Source: Atrichornis clamosus (lineage: Eukaryota > Chordata > Aves > Passeriformes > Menuridae). From it: a stretch of 64,000 bases of DNA. The translations under genes were made by a program, and so were the position numbers. This document shows, piece after piece, positions 25,733 to 38,105 of this stretch (the stretch's first letter is position 1; every line of letters starts with the position of its first letter). A model generated the notes under the pieces. That model was not told where the DNA came from, made no database searches, and saw only the letters and a list, made by a program, of their open reading frames with translations. Where the stretch lies: NCBI GenBank assembly GCA_013400975.1, contig WBMZ01000232.1:1-64000 (forward strand). The letters are read 5' to 3'.

Positions 25733-27600
25733 ATTGTTCCATAATTGAAGCTAAGCTAGGACACTAATTAATCCCTTTTCTGCAGTTCTGTAATGAGTTG
25801 GCTGCCTTACAAATACCACTGACCTCTAATGGATGGAAGCAGAACTGTTCAGTCATTTGTCATGTCTCACAGGGCACGGCTCATGCCCAATCTGCTTTAA
25901 GTTGAACAGCAAGGGCTTGTGCTTTTGGGTCAGGGGAATCTAATTTCAAGCTCAGGTGCTGCCAGGAATTTCTGAGTGGTTGTGGTCTCCAGCTCCAGAG
26001 TGGGGTGTCATTAGCAAGCCCCAAACGAGTGAGCAGTCACTCCCAGGAACGAGTTAATTTGCTCTGCTCACCCCTCTAAGAAAGTTTGCAGTCTGTTCAT
26101 GGTAAAAAATGGGAAGCTGTAGGTGGTGGGAAATTTGTTATACTATAATAAACAGAACATTTCAGAGCTATTATAAAAGTTGAGATTTTTGGTGAACAGA
26201 GCTCTCTATTATGTCTTTTGTTTGTTGTGGGCTAGCTAGCAGTGATTAATGGAATATTACTGTACCTCTGATTTTAGTAGCTGCCCATTACATCATGTTA
26301 ACATATTTCACTAAGTGATCAATTCAGGTTTTGGTATGCTGCTTTAATTCAGGTTTCATTCCTTGCCTGGTATTTATTTTTGGAGGGATGTTGTCCATCT
26401 CTGTCTGAGATCATACTGCCCTCTTTGCAGCAAACATTTTAGGATAAAATGCTTAATAAGATTTGCATTTTAAAAATGGACTAAAAGAACTGGACCCCCT
26501 CCAGCGAGAAACGAGTAATTATATCATTTGTATTGCAAAACAGGGGCAGCTATAAAACATCAGTATACTTTTCAAGATTGATATTCTTAAGAAGCATTAC
26601 ATTACACACAAAACAACAGGCCAGGCAGAGGGGAGAAGCCCTTTCCAGTGTCAAGTAACTCACAGACTTAAGGCAGAGGCATGGTTTTTATTCTGAATTC
26701 TGCTTAATCAAGAATTATGAATTCACCACTTCTAGTTTTTGCCTTTTACTTCTATGGTACCTTGGTTGTAAAAGCTAGTGAGGGGCATTGATAGATTTTT
26801 GTTGTAATTGGAAGAATTTTTTGATAGGTTTTTCTCAGAAAACCATCCAAGTGTTGGAAAACACATTCAGAAATCTTTTGTCTGGGTAGTTTATCTCAGA
26901 TTTCTTCTCCTCACCTCTGCCAAAATCTGAGCCACTGAAAGATTTGTCTGCAAAAACTGGTATAACTGAGGTGGATTTTGTGCTGTTGGTTAATATGGCA
27001 AGAGATATTTCATGTAGCATTGATGCTCCTGGCCTTAAGACCTCCTGTTCCAAGTAAAAGTACAGGATTTGTTCCTCCTGTTTGGATGACTAAACCAGTT
27101 TAAATAGTCTTGAGGCAAAGCACTGTTTGTGCTCAACCCCATGTGATGTTTTGTGAATCTCAAAGAGAAATGCTCATCAGTTTTTCAAATGCTTGTGAGT
27201 AATATGTAATCTCACGAACCAGAATCCTGTGTTTGGCATTTTATTAATGAAAATATTCCCAAATCAGTGTCTTTTAGCTTGTTTAAATATTCAGTGACTT
27301 CTACCCTGAATACAGACCATTTGCAAAAGGCTGTTAGATGAATATTAATAAATTAATATGTTAATTAAATCTGCATCTGTGTACAGACTTTATTACTGTT
27401 TGCTTTGCATCTTTCTAAAGCTTTCTGAGCTTTTATTTTTGTGTGTAGCAAACTTTACATTAGAGTGGGTCAATCTATTCTCATATTGGCAGAAGGGGAT
27501 TTTCATTGATCGTTTTCTCTGTATTTGCCTTTTTTCCTCCTTCTCTAAACCCAAGTGCTGTAATACAGAAGATTTATTGTCAATGATTTATTAAAATGTA
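25733..27600. other. Intergenic DNA; no gene seen
   Basis: AT-rich sequence with only short open frames on either strand. No repeat family was recognised. Confidence 0.55.
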
Positions 27601-28060
27601 ATTCTAAGGTGACTCCTTATCGTGAAAGTAATCTGCAGGCTATCTTTGTTTAAACTTGCAACCTGCTTTGTCAAAGAAAACAGCCTATGAAATTTTCATT
27701 ATAATAGACAGGTTTTCATAATGAACTGGGAAAAAGCCATTATGACCAGAAAGCAAATTGTTAGGAAACTTATGCATTGAAACAATATGCTCATTAATTG
27801 CAATTTTTTTGGGAGGGTGAACAATTCCATTTAATGGTTACATTTTTCAGGCTTATAAATTAATTTGAATTACCCAATATCACTTAATTTTTCCCTAGGA
27901 AAGCTTCTGCTTGCCCGAGCAATATTATAACTGCTAATTCAATTACACTGAAATTGTTTAATAGAAAATATAATTGCTTATTCATACAGAATACCCATTA
28001 AAGAAGTGCAAAGGCCTATACCCTAGGGTTACTACATATTAGTACGTTGGGAATTCAGAT
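27601..28060. promoter_or_regulatory. Candidate conserved noncoding element
   Basis: The stretch is AT-rich but of high complexity, without simple repeats, and dense in ATTA/TAAT homeodomain cores, ACAAT/ATTGT SOX-like words and TTTGTTTA-like forkhead words (for example CTCATTAATTGCAAT near 27790). This texture is typical of vertebrate developmental enhancers in gene deserts. Conservation cannot be measured from one sequence, so the call is inference. Confidence 0.35.
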
Positions 28061-31000
28061 GGGATTGCTGGGTAGGGAAGGTGCTGACTGATCTTTAATT
28101 GTTCATCACCTGCCTCCAAAATAATATGAATGGACCCAAACTAAATGACCACTCATTACAAGTTTCAATTTAGGAGCTTGGCTGAGGTCAGCAGATTGCT
28201 TATGCTGATCGCAATGATTTGAAGTTGTGATTACCATAAGCAATTTAAATTTTATTGATCTACCCTTCTGAAAGTTGTAATTGAGCATAGATGTTGGACC
28301 CGTAGCTCTCCAAACTAAATTGTGCTCTGAAGCCCTTGCTGGATTACTGCAGGAATCAATAAGCAGTCAGTCACATTAACAATGAAATAGCTCCATTAAC
28401 ATACAGTGCTACTGGTGAAACTTTATTTAGGAGGGGTGTTAGTTCACTTCATTGTTTTATCAATGAATTTCAGTTGTACAGGGAAAAGTATAGCTTGTGT
28501 ATGCCTAATGAGCTTGCATAATGATAATCTTATATGCTTTAACTATGAGTCTTTTTACGGGAGAGAAGGATTATTTTTTTTCCCGTGGCAGATTTGCTTT
28601 ATTGTGAACAGAGGAACCATGGAACTGGAGTTGCAGTTTGGGAACTGCGATGCACTGAAATAACTTGGCGCCAAAGAGTTTTCTACTGTGACATATGTTC
28701 ACTATTAGTGGGTTTCACACAAAAGGTCACGTCTCAAACAAGAACACAGACACAGAGCGAGTTTGTAATTTTATATATATTTGGAACTTCCAAGAAGAGT
28801 TTGGTGATCAGCCTCCCAAACGCCCTGCTGGCCTCTGCACCTCTGTGTCATTGCTGAGGAGATTTGCCCAGTGACCAGGGAAAGGCTGGGTGTTCTTAGG
28901 AAAGCAGACAGTAGCAGCAACACAGGAGGGGTTGGTGAGATGAATATAGACCTGTCTGGGTTGCGTGAAACAACAATTTCCTGTGACTCAAAAGCAACTC
29001 AGAATTTTCAAAAACAGATACACAAATTGAACAGTTTGAAGTGTGGCATGGCTGGAAACACAGAAATATCTTTGACTAAATCTCTCATGGATCCATTTGT
29101 GCTTTATCTCTGCTTGCACTGTGTCTACTGTCTTAGTTTGTCAGGACTTTAACTCTTTTCAAGATCTGCTTTGCTCTAGTACCTCAAAGCCCTCACGACA
29201 GTGCAGCCTCTCTCCCTTCCCTCCAAACTAGGTTTTAAATGAGCAATGAACCAATATTGGTTGACTGGTTTGGCAATGATATTGTGCTAATTGAGTCATT
29301 TTAATTGAGTAAACTTGGTTTGGGAAAGTGCTGTCTTCGTATTCATCAAAATAATAGAAGATAAATTTTACGTTCATAAATTATTTATATTTATATAACT
29401 TTACTGCTTAAGGTACTGTTGATTTCATAATATCCCAGACAGTTCTATTGGAAATCATTCATGAAGAAATGACAGCCACTGGCAGTTTACTGGACCTAGC
29501 TTAGACACTGGTGAAAACCACTTCAGTTAAATATAATTATTTTTCAGGCCAAAAGTGAAGGGTTTCTCATGACTTTGAGGAAGAGTGTTGGCATCAGCTC
29601 TGGCCGTGTTCTTACCTGGAGGACAGCAGGCCTGGATTACCAACCACCTTTACTCCTTGAATAACCCTTGCGGAACACAAACTATAATTTCAACACCTCA
29701 GTAACACAGAATTTGTGGCCTCATAATCACTCCACAGTCAAAATACCTGATACATGTGTCTATGCAGGCTTGTCGCTACTATGTTTGCAACAAAGGCTGG
29801 TTCCTTAAAATTCAGCAGTAGATCAGTTTTTGTAGTCTAGAACACCAACTTCAGATCAGTAAGATCTGGCATCCTGAAGGCTTTTGTAGAAAAAAAGTTC
29901 CTGAATTTTTATATGAGCTGGTTTTTAGTGTAGGACAGCTCTAACAACAGAAACAGGTGTAAAAAGTACTTCATTATATTTTTGCTGCCTTCTCAGGAAT
30001 TTATTTTCTCCAGGTTTTCTGCCACACCTCACTGAGATGGTCAACTGCTTTTCCCCCAGATCTTGGTTTCTCAAGGATTCAAAGCAATGCATGTGTGCTG
30101 TGATCCAGCTCCTTGGAATTCCTCTCTCATTCAACTGTCGTGGTTTATGTGAGGTTCTTACTCAGGCCCACATCTACTGGGTGAAACCCATGCCGAGGAT
30201 GAATCAAAGAATGCATAAATCCTTTGTCATTCCTTCAGCTGAGGCAGTTGTTATCCTGGGGAAATCATGTGGAACAAAAGTATCTGCTACTTACATATAA
30301 TTCCTCTACCAGCTTCTGACGCAGAGCAGACACAGAACAATGTCTGATGTGGCATTGATTCACAAAAGGCTTGATGTGAATGGTCATTTTCAAGTCTAGC
30401 AACATGTTTACAACTCCAAGATGCCCTAAAAAAAAAGGCATAGCTTCTCTTTACGTAGGAAACATCAGCAAGAAAAATGTTCGGTGGAAACTGTTTTGTG
30501 GAAATTGCAGTTCTTCAGTTAAGAAATTATATTAATTAGAAGAGGACTTAAGTATTTTATAAACTCTTAGATCACTTGAAAAATTGATAATCAGATACTC
30601 AATTTTCAAAAGACATTTTTGAATGTGGCGTTCCACTGCTAATATATTTATTGCAGAAGATCTGAGAAAAATATGTCTGATCTGTATCCTACATAAAATG
30701 TCAGGCATCAAGAAAATTCCACATGTGCTGTCTAAGTGTTATATTGAAGGGATGAAGAGTTCTCTGTCATGATAGTCCGATTATGAGATATTACATGTTA
30801 AATTACATTGAGGAAAGAAGATTCTCTTTTAATGCTTGAGATTCTGATCTCTTTATCATCTCTTTCATGTTAAACAGCTTTGGGCTTTCAGGTCATTTCT
30901 GATAGGATCTCTAACCAACAAAATAAAATAAAATTTCCTTTAATTGAGAGCCCTTTACACTGGAAAACAATTAATTTTTGAAATCCATTTAATTTTTACT

Positions 31001-33520
31001 TATTTTAAGCACCATCATGAACATCTGCCACCTGGCACAGAAATTGGTTCATATGGCAGGTGGGAAGATGAGATTTATTTAAAAGTTCTTTGTCTTTCAT
31101 ACTTTTCCCTGCTGTATTTTCCAATGGATTAATTTGAAACTGATGGCATTTAAATAACCATTTGTGGCCATAATAGAAGAATACAGTTAAAAATACATAG
31201 AGAAATTGCTGTCATTCCAAAATAAGAATACAGCAGTAGGCATAATGGAGCAAATCATCTTTAGTTTGGCCTCCAGCCATAAACTTGGCCAACACTTTGA
31301 TCATTCAGAAGAAAATAGAATTCCCTCCAGCTCTTTTCTGTGCATAATATGTAATGCTTAAATTGATTAACTTATCAATATGGACAAAAAAAGTTTTCCT
31401 TTGCCTCTATAGATAGAGCTGGACACCTTAGATCTGTGAGCTGATTGAACTCAGTTTTTAACTCATCCACAAAATCAAAGTGAGCTTTGTGTCCTTCTCT
31501 GAAAAGCACAATGTACACATGGAACCTCCTTCCCATGAGTTCCATATATTCCCTCCCTTGCAGGCTTCTTGTGTATTTTTTTGATACAACAGGAATTCCA
31601 AATGAATTTACAAAGATTAAGAATTTGCAGCAGTGTTACACAGTAAGCATAAGAGGTGGGAGTAGAAATTAAAGAGAAGACAAGTTCTTCTGCTTGTCTT
31701 CTCCCTGCTTGGCTTCCTTCCCATTATTCCATACTTTTCGAGTGCCATTTTATGGACAAAGAAATGTATTTCCTATTGTCCTTCTCATGAGACTTTTGAC
31801 CTCAGTAATGGGATTATCTCACGAGATCTTGTGTTCTTGCAAAATTTGAAACATCTTGAGCAAATAACCTCATCTGAATGGTTGAACCTGCAAAATTCTT
31901 GCCAGCTTTATTAGGTCCATATGAGCTTAAGGCAGAACTGAGACCTTACAGAGTGAAGAAAATTTACAAAAAGCTCTGAGTGCACTATTAGCAACTATGA
32001 AATTATGAAACATTGCTTTAAAAGCAACACTTGATTCTTGTGCCAGTTATTTTCCACAGCTAAGTCTGACTGAAAACCAGTATTTTGTATCTGATTCATT
32101 TTGATCACTCTCACATTCAAAGTGATCCTAAAAGTCTTTCCAAGTATTGAGGGGAGGAAGGAGAGTGAAGAGACTAATGTATGCATTGTAATCCTGTGAA
32201 TTTTGGATAGCTTACCTATCCTTCTCCAACTTTTTAATCAGGTGTTTGAAAACTTCACAGTGTCTGTACTACCATTCAATAAATATTCCTGTGATTCTAT
32301 TTATTTCTAGGCCAGAAATTTCATGAAAACAGCAAAACAGACATATGTAGTAGAAAATATTTTTGAACAGCAAAATGCCAAGTTGGTGACACGAAAATTT
32401 TCCGCAAAGGTCTGGTCTCTGAGTTCTCTGGCATTTCATTTTGAGTGCACATCACATATTCATTGTGACTAATCTAGAGATCAAAGTTTGCCAAAATTAT
32501 TGGGAAAATAATTTTGAGCAAGAAATAAACCTGAGGAAAAGAAAAATAATGTTTAAATAGAGGATTCATTTTATGTTCAGCTACCATAGTTTGTCCCATT
32601 CTATTCTTTTTTCTTCCAACTATCTGACAAAACCAAAACTGAATGTAAGTCATTCTCTTATATTATCATTCAGGATTCTTGATTGCTCTTTCTTTTAACT
32701 TTATTTTTAACTGCTGAGGGAACTGGGCAGATACACTCATGATGGCATTCAAATCAATTCCCCAGCATCTTCCTCAGAGGTTTCAGCAATATCCATTGTC
32801 CAAGGAGCTCATTCCTGGACCATCAGTGTGAGAACCCAGATTCGTTTTGGCCAGCAACTGTAAGCTTGCCATGCTTCATCTCCTCTCTGCTTTCCCTTCA
32901 GAGTCAGAACTGAAATTTCCCACAACTAACAATCGTTTTAAATTGAGCCATTGTCAAATTTAACTACTTCCATCAAGTTTTTCGTTCAGGTCATTAGTAA
33001 ATACCAGAGGCAGACCAGGGAACAGTCAAGTTTCCTATTCATTTTGGAGAAAAGTAAGGTGCAGGCTTTTGTTATGCAGCCTTTAGGACATTCAGGTTTA
33101 GTTCTTTCTTCTGCTGCTACTTTTATTAGGGAGGCTAATCAGCTATACATTATAAAATGTTCAAAATCAGCCACTGCAGTGGCACTGAAGCTGTTGGACT
33201 GATTTTGGACGTTCCCATAAGCACTTATGGAGTCCCTCCCTCTGGCCCATGTTTTCAGATGTGTTTCGGTGTGATTCCTGTTGATCTCAGATAGCCTTTA
33301 AGCCTTGGTCATATATCTGTGTTTTGTTGTAAATCTGAAGCTGGATGAGGATTATTTGCTTTTATCATAATAGACAGAACAAATTTATGGATCTAATTAA
33401 CTGAGAGCACAGATTGTGAACATTTATTTTTTAATTTTAATTTTTAAAATTACCTTTTTTTCCTGTAGTGATTTAAATTTTATTAGGATAAATATTTCTG
33501 AGAGCAGAAATATCCATTCA
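28061..33520. other. Intergenic DNA; no gene seen
   Basis: AT-rich desert. Open frames reach at most about 93 codons and look random. No repeat family was recognised. Confidence 0.55.
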
Positions 33521-33560
33521 TTTTGGTTTGGTTTTTTTTTGGCTTTTGGGGTTTTTTTTT
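33521..33560. repeat. T/G-rich low-complexity tract
   Basis: A 40-base run of T with interspersed GG and GGGG (TTTTGG, TTTGG, T9, GGC, GGGG, T9). Runs of this kind are common in bird genomes. Confidence 0.8.
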
Positions 33561-34183
33561 CCAAGCAGGTGGAAGTTTTTAAATATACTTGTGATCTTGT
33601 TGCATTATTATGTTATAATGCTTATTATCTGGTTTATACATGGGAATATTAAAATACATAACTGCTAAAGTAGTGTGTTTTGTGTGGCACAACAATCTTG
33701 TGTGTGTATAAAAACAAGTGTGAATAACCTTATGTAAAACCACCTGATCATTTGTTAGATAAATAATAACATACGAGATATTAGATCATTAATATACATA
33801 TCAAATCCTGAACTTGAAAGTCTGAGCCTATTCTAAAAAGAAACCACAAACCACTTTCAGCTGGTGTAAATTATTATAGGAGTGTTTATTTCTGAATAAG
33901 ATCACATTTTGGTGCTTTTCTCTTCAGTAGCAGGCTGGGAAATCCAGCGAGAAATTTGGAATATGCCTCAAACTCCAATTTTAAGAAACCACAGGGGCTA
34001 CACGTTCTGAAGGTGAAATTGCCAGTTTTGGTGGGGTCCTTGTGTTGTTTCCTCCTAACTTTTAGTCACTCTACCCTCCCATAATGGAGACCCCAGGGCT
34101 GGAAGAGAGATTAGAAGGGTGGAAAACAAACGAGCCAAGAGAACTCTGGAGAGCAGCTGATTGGAGAGGATATGACAATGTCT
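33561..34183. other. Intergenic DNA; no gene seen
   Basis: AT-rich sequence between two low-complexity tracts; nothing recognisable. Confidence 0.55.
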
Positions 34184-34199
34184 AAAAAAAAAAAAAAAA
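34184..34199 (+). repeat. A16 homopolymer
   Basis: Sixteen consecutive A. The preceding ~120 bases are less AT-rich than the surroundings, so this could be a retroposon tail, but I recognise no element and no flanking target duplication. Confidence 0.8.
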
Positions 34200-34282
34200 G
34201 ACAAAGAGGATGATGAAATAGAATGAAAATACAATTTCTTCCATACTGCAGATCATATCTTAGTGAAGATATTAGTTATGAT

Positions 34283-34345
34283 TTTCCACTGGCTTGAAGG
34301 GGTATAACTGGTGTACACACTGTGATGGATTTTGCATGGAATTGT
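34283..34345. repeat. Possible old amniote repeat with TTACACCAGTGTA-type core
   Basis: CCACTGGCTTGAAGGGGTATAACTGGTGTACAC resembles an old amniote interspersed repeat that I recall as 'ccattgacttcaatggggttacaccagtgtacac'. It is short and diverged; the family name is uncertain. Confidence 0.35.
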
Positions 34346-37300
34346 GATAATTTCTGCCCTGTGACGATATGGAACATAATTTTGGGGCCCATGAAATAGG
34401 CCTGATAACCTATTTGCTGTCTTTTTGTATAACAGCACTCCTTTGAAGAGTAAACTTTGTGACTCTTGTCTTAACTGCTTTATAAAATCTTTTCCTGATT
34501 AAGGTTTGCAACAGCTTTTGAAACAGCTGGAATTCACCAGAAAAGGGTAAAAGCTTTAACCAAGTTCAGTCTGAAGCACTGCTTTGGCAATGGCTGCCAG
34601 AACATTATAGTGATTGTTACAACCACAGAAGTCCTGGTTTATGGGTTCTGTTAATTCTCCTAAGCACAAGGCTGCCCTTTTAGCAATCTACTTTGACTTT
34701 TACCAATCTACTTTGATTGCTTTCATCCTTTACATTTCACAGTCCTAAAGTAACTATTTTGTACCCATCTCTATTCCATTTCTGTTTTTCTTATATATAT
34801 AAAAAATTCTTGTTCACAGCATTATTTTAGGTGGTGAGATACACGGTTTGTGGTGAAGCTAGTTCTAGTAAGTCAGAAATCTGAAATATAACCGGATTAC
34901 TTACAAGACTAGATAACTGTAAATGAACAGTAGTTCATTATTGTAATTTGGCAACAACCTGGCAGCCTGGAGAACAAGAAAATTACACCCTGGAAAGTTA
35001 ATATTTTAAATAATAAGTAAACCCAAGAATTTATTCAGTGGGAAGTTTCTAAATTAAAATTTTTCTCTTCAGAACTCTGGAGAATGAAACAGGATCTTCC
35101 TCTAGATATTAAGGGTGTTGTTTTCTTTCTTTTAGGGGAGTTTCTGAGAAGCTAATATTACTTTTTTTTTCAACCTAGCCTCAGAAATACCCATTTGTAT
35201 GAAGAGGTACCTCACTTGTCTTCTGTGATGCTGAAGTAGCTTTGTGATTCCTGTGTCTTGTAACACAGAACCAATTTAGCTCCTCTCACTTGAGGACCAC
35301 CCCACCCATGGCAGGCCTACTAAAGCACTTTCTTATGAAAACAGGTGGGGTCAACTGTTCCTGTAAGACAAGAGATTAAAGGACAGTGTCTGTCTGAGTT
35401 AGACCACATGGCAGAGATCTGACCCAACTGCACACAGGCAATCTCTGCACCAGGGCTGTCAGAAGGACTGAGATCCAAAATCACCTTATACTTCAGCAGC
35501 AGGGTGCTCAGAGATACCCTTGGAAACGGAGCATTGTCTTGGACCAGATGGTTGGCCTGAATTTCCATGGCTCCTCTTGGCTCTCTAATAATATGCAGAT
35601 TTCTATATTGCTTTATATTTTCTCCCAGCACTGGCCAGTATTTACATTCAGTTAACCCCGGTAGAGAAAATTCAAAAGCCAAACATAAAGAAGCTACAGA
35701 TCGGGTTTGCCTCTGAAGTGTGTGTGTTCACATTAAAGGTGTACTAAACAGGTTTTAATCTTGTTTACTTTTTTCTTTTTTTTTTTAACATTTTACATGA
35801 AAGCTGGCATGATTGGGATAAGAGTGAAATGAACATAAGTATGATAAATGATAAAGTGCTCCTGGGAGTAAATATGCCACTCAGAAAGAGCATTGCTAAT
35901 CAAGCACTGCAGCCAGCTAATGCTGTCTGAGAGCAAGCACCTCAAAAATGTTTCTAAATTTGAAGCATTGAAGACTGGCATTTAGCTTGAGTACCTCTGG
36001 TTTAAGATGGAACTGCTGCACCAGGGGAATCACAGCAGCAAAATGAAACCTTGGGAAGGGGCAGTGGGCTGATGTATTAAATGACCAACAAGATTAAAGG
36101 GGAAAAAAGACAACTAAAATTCGAATTTGCCACTTGGTATGTACTGACTGAGAGTTTGGGAAGCAAATGGGATTAGGGACAGGCAGGGATAAACTCTGTC
36201 CGACTTAAATTCGTGACAGATGTGTAACACTTGCTTTCCACCAAGGACTGAGGAGATTTGTCACAGCTGTATCCTTGGGGGGCATCTGTGGCTGCCTTGG
36301 TGAAGTTTGGCAGCCCGGGGGCCTCAAGCACTTTGCTCTGGCACACTGAAGCAGGAAGCTTGCATTGCTTTTAGAGAGAGCAGCATATGTTCTGCTCATG
36401 AATCTCATCTGCCACCCACTCCTCGGGAGTGTAACACTGCCCACACTTCTTGCCTGAATGACTTGGGAGATGTATTTTTATTTCCAACTGTTACTCAAAG
36501 TTAGAATTATCTAAGCTACGATGGGTCAGGAAAATCATGCAGGAGGGCTTCTCTGTTTTTAAAAGGAGCATGAAAAGTACTTCTTGCATGAGTAAATTAT
36601 ACCTACCTCTGCAAGGTGTTTGGAGTAAGCATTAGGGAAGGATTTGACAGTATTGATCTAAAAAACTTTGTAGTTATCTTATGTGTTTATCAATGTTTAC
36701 AAAACTGCATGTAAGAAGTTGCAAATGTGACTGTGAACCCATCCAACTTTTTCAGCAGATGTTTTAATTTTACCTGATATTTATTCAACCTCACTTAATC
36801 TTGTGAATCAGCTGTTTCATGACTCCAGGAATGATAGGTGTTCTTCCTGGTGTTTTATCTGATCCTACTGTGTGGCATGGAAGCAAACAGAATAGCAAGC
36901 AATAATCAAGATGCACTGGGTGTAAATGATGAAGTTTTCTGTTTTAATCTGTATTCCTTTCTCAGGGAAGTGTTTGTTTATTGTTTTATTTTGTAGCATC
37001 CCCTAAGAACACCCCTAGTGCATTATAGTTCTAGGGATCTTGGGAGAGCAGAGCAATTTGGTCATCTGTAGTGTTAGACCCTTTTCCTTCCCTCTAACTT
37101 GGCCTTGCCTTGCTTGAGAGCTTGTCCCGAGGCAGAGCTTCCCTGAGCTACATGGCTGAGGCAGCTTTAAAGCCTCTTTTTATATTTCTGAAGGAAAATG
37201 GACTAGTCAGAATCTTTTGTAGATGCAGACGTAGTCAGTTTGTATGGAAAATTATTGGAATTTGCTTTGGAAAATTATTAAATTCAGTTTCCTTAGAATC

Positions 37301-37595
37301 AGGCTGGAAGAGGGAGTTTATACTAGAATCTAGATAATTTTGTAGCAGTATTACTGGTTATATTGTGGACACTTTAGAGAAAAACTAGAGACACTGCAGC
37401 AAGAAATTATCGTTAACTTTTTTTTGCATATCAAAATAAACAATAGGAGTGGCTTATTTTTAATTTCAAGATTTGTTTTTGCAGTTTTCTTGAAGGAAGT
37501 AAGACTAAACTGCCGTAGTAGATGAGGCACACTTAAAAATACTGTTCCTTCTGAACCTTCTATCACTAAAATCTTCTAAAATATTTTTCTATTAA
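34346..37595. other. Intergenic DNA; no gene seen
   Basis: Includes a 21-base imperfect tandem duplication of AATCTACTTTGA near 34683-34715. A 120-codon antisense open frame at 35320-35682 has no recognisable domain and is probably chance. No coding exon was seen. Confidence 0.55.
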
Positions 37596-38105
37596 CGTGA
37601 AGATGTTTTAAGCTGGAGCACTGACATTTTCCAACGTCGTCCCTTACTCGAGTACAGCTGAGAAAGTTGCTGCGTGTTCAATTACTTCACATAGCGTGGG
37701 CTGCCCGCGAGGGGGACCAGGATCTGGCAGCTTGTAACTCTGTGTTAGCTTCGTTTGTGTTACAGCCGATTGCTGCCTGACCTCTCCACACTGCAGAGGA
37801 AATGCAGTGCCATCTGTATATCTCTTGGTCACATTAAATTATGTCATTTATATTCCACTGGAACGCGGGGTTTACTTTATGCTCGGCGGCAAAATTTAGC
37901 AGGAGTAATAAGATGTAAGCAGAAGCACAGAGGTGAAAATGTGTGGGGCCTGTTTCTCTCCAGCTCGCTCTTTGATTCTGCCAGGTGTTGAAATGAGGGA
38001 GGGAGGGAGGTTGTTGAAATCTCTGGAGGTGCCAGCGTGTGTAAATGTTTACAGCTCTTAAACGCCCGCTGAGCTCGGGCTGGACTTCCACGTGTTTTGG
38101 TCATC
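37596..38105. promoter_or_regulatory. CpG-enriched patch, candidate regulatory element with CTCF-like site
   Basis: About 500 bases carry far more CpG than the flanking desert (for example near 37635, 37706, 37863, 37884 and 38063) without being a full island. The segment holds a CTCF-like core at 37703-37719 (CCCGCGAGGGGGACCAG), E-box words such as CATCTG, and CACGTG (near 38090). A regulatory role is inferred from motif content and composition only. Confidence 0.45.
37703..37719 (+). promoter_or_regulatory. CTCF-like binding site
   Basis: CCCGCGAGGGGGACCAG matches the strong part of the vertebrate CTCF consensus (CC-CG-AGGGGG) and differs in the trailing GGCAG portion. It sits in the CpG-enriched patch. 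It would be a single candidate boundary site; occupancy is unknown. Confidence 0.45.

Noticed and set aside
34060..34199. Possible poly(A)-tailed retrocopy ending in A16
   Set aside because: No open frame or known gene similarity precedes the A tract, and no target-site duplication was seen.
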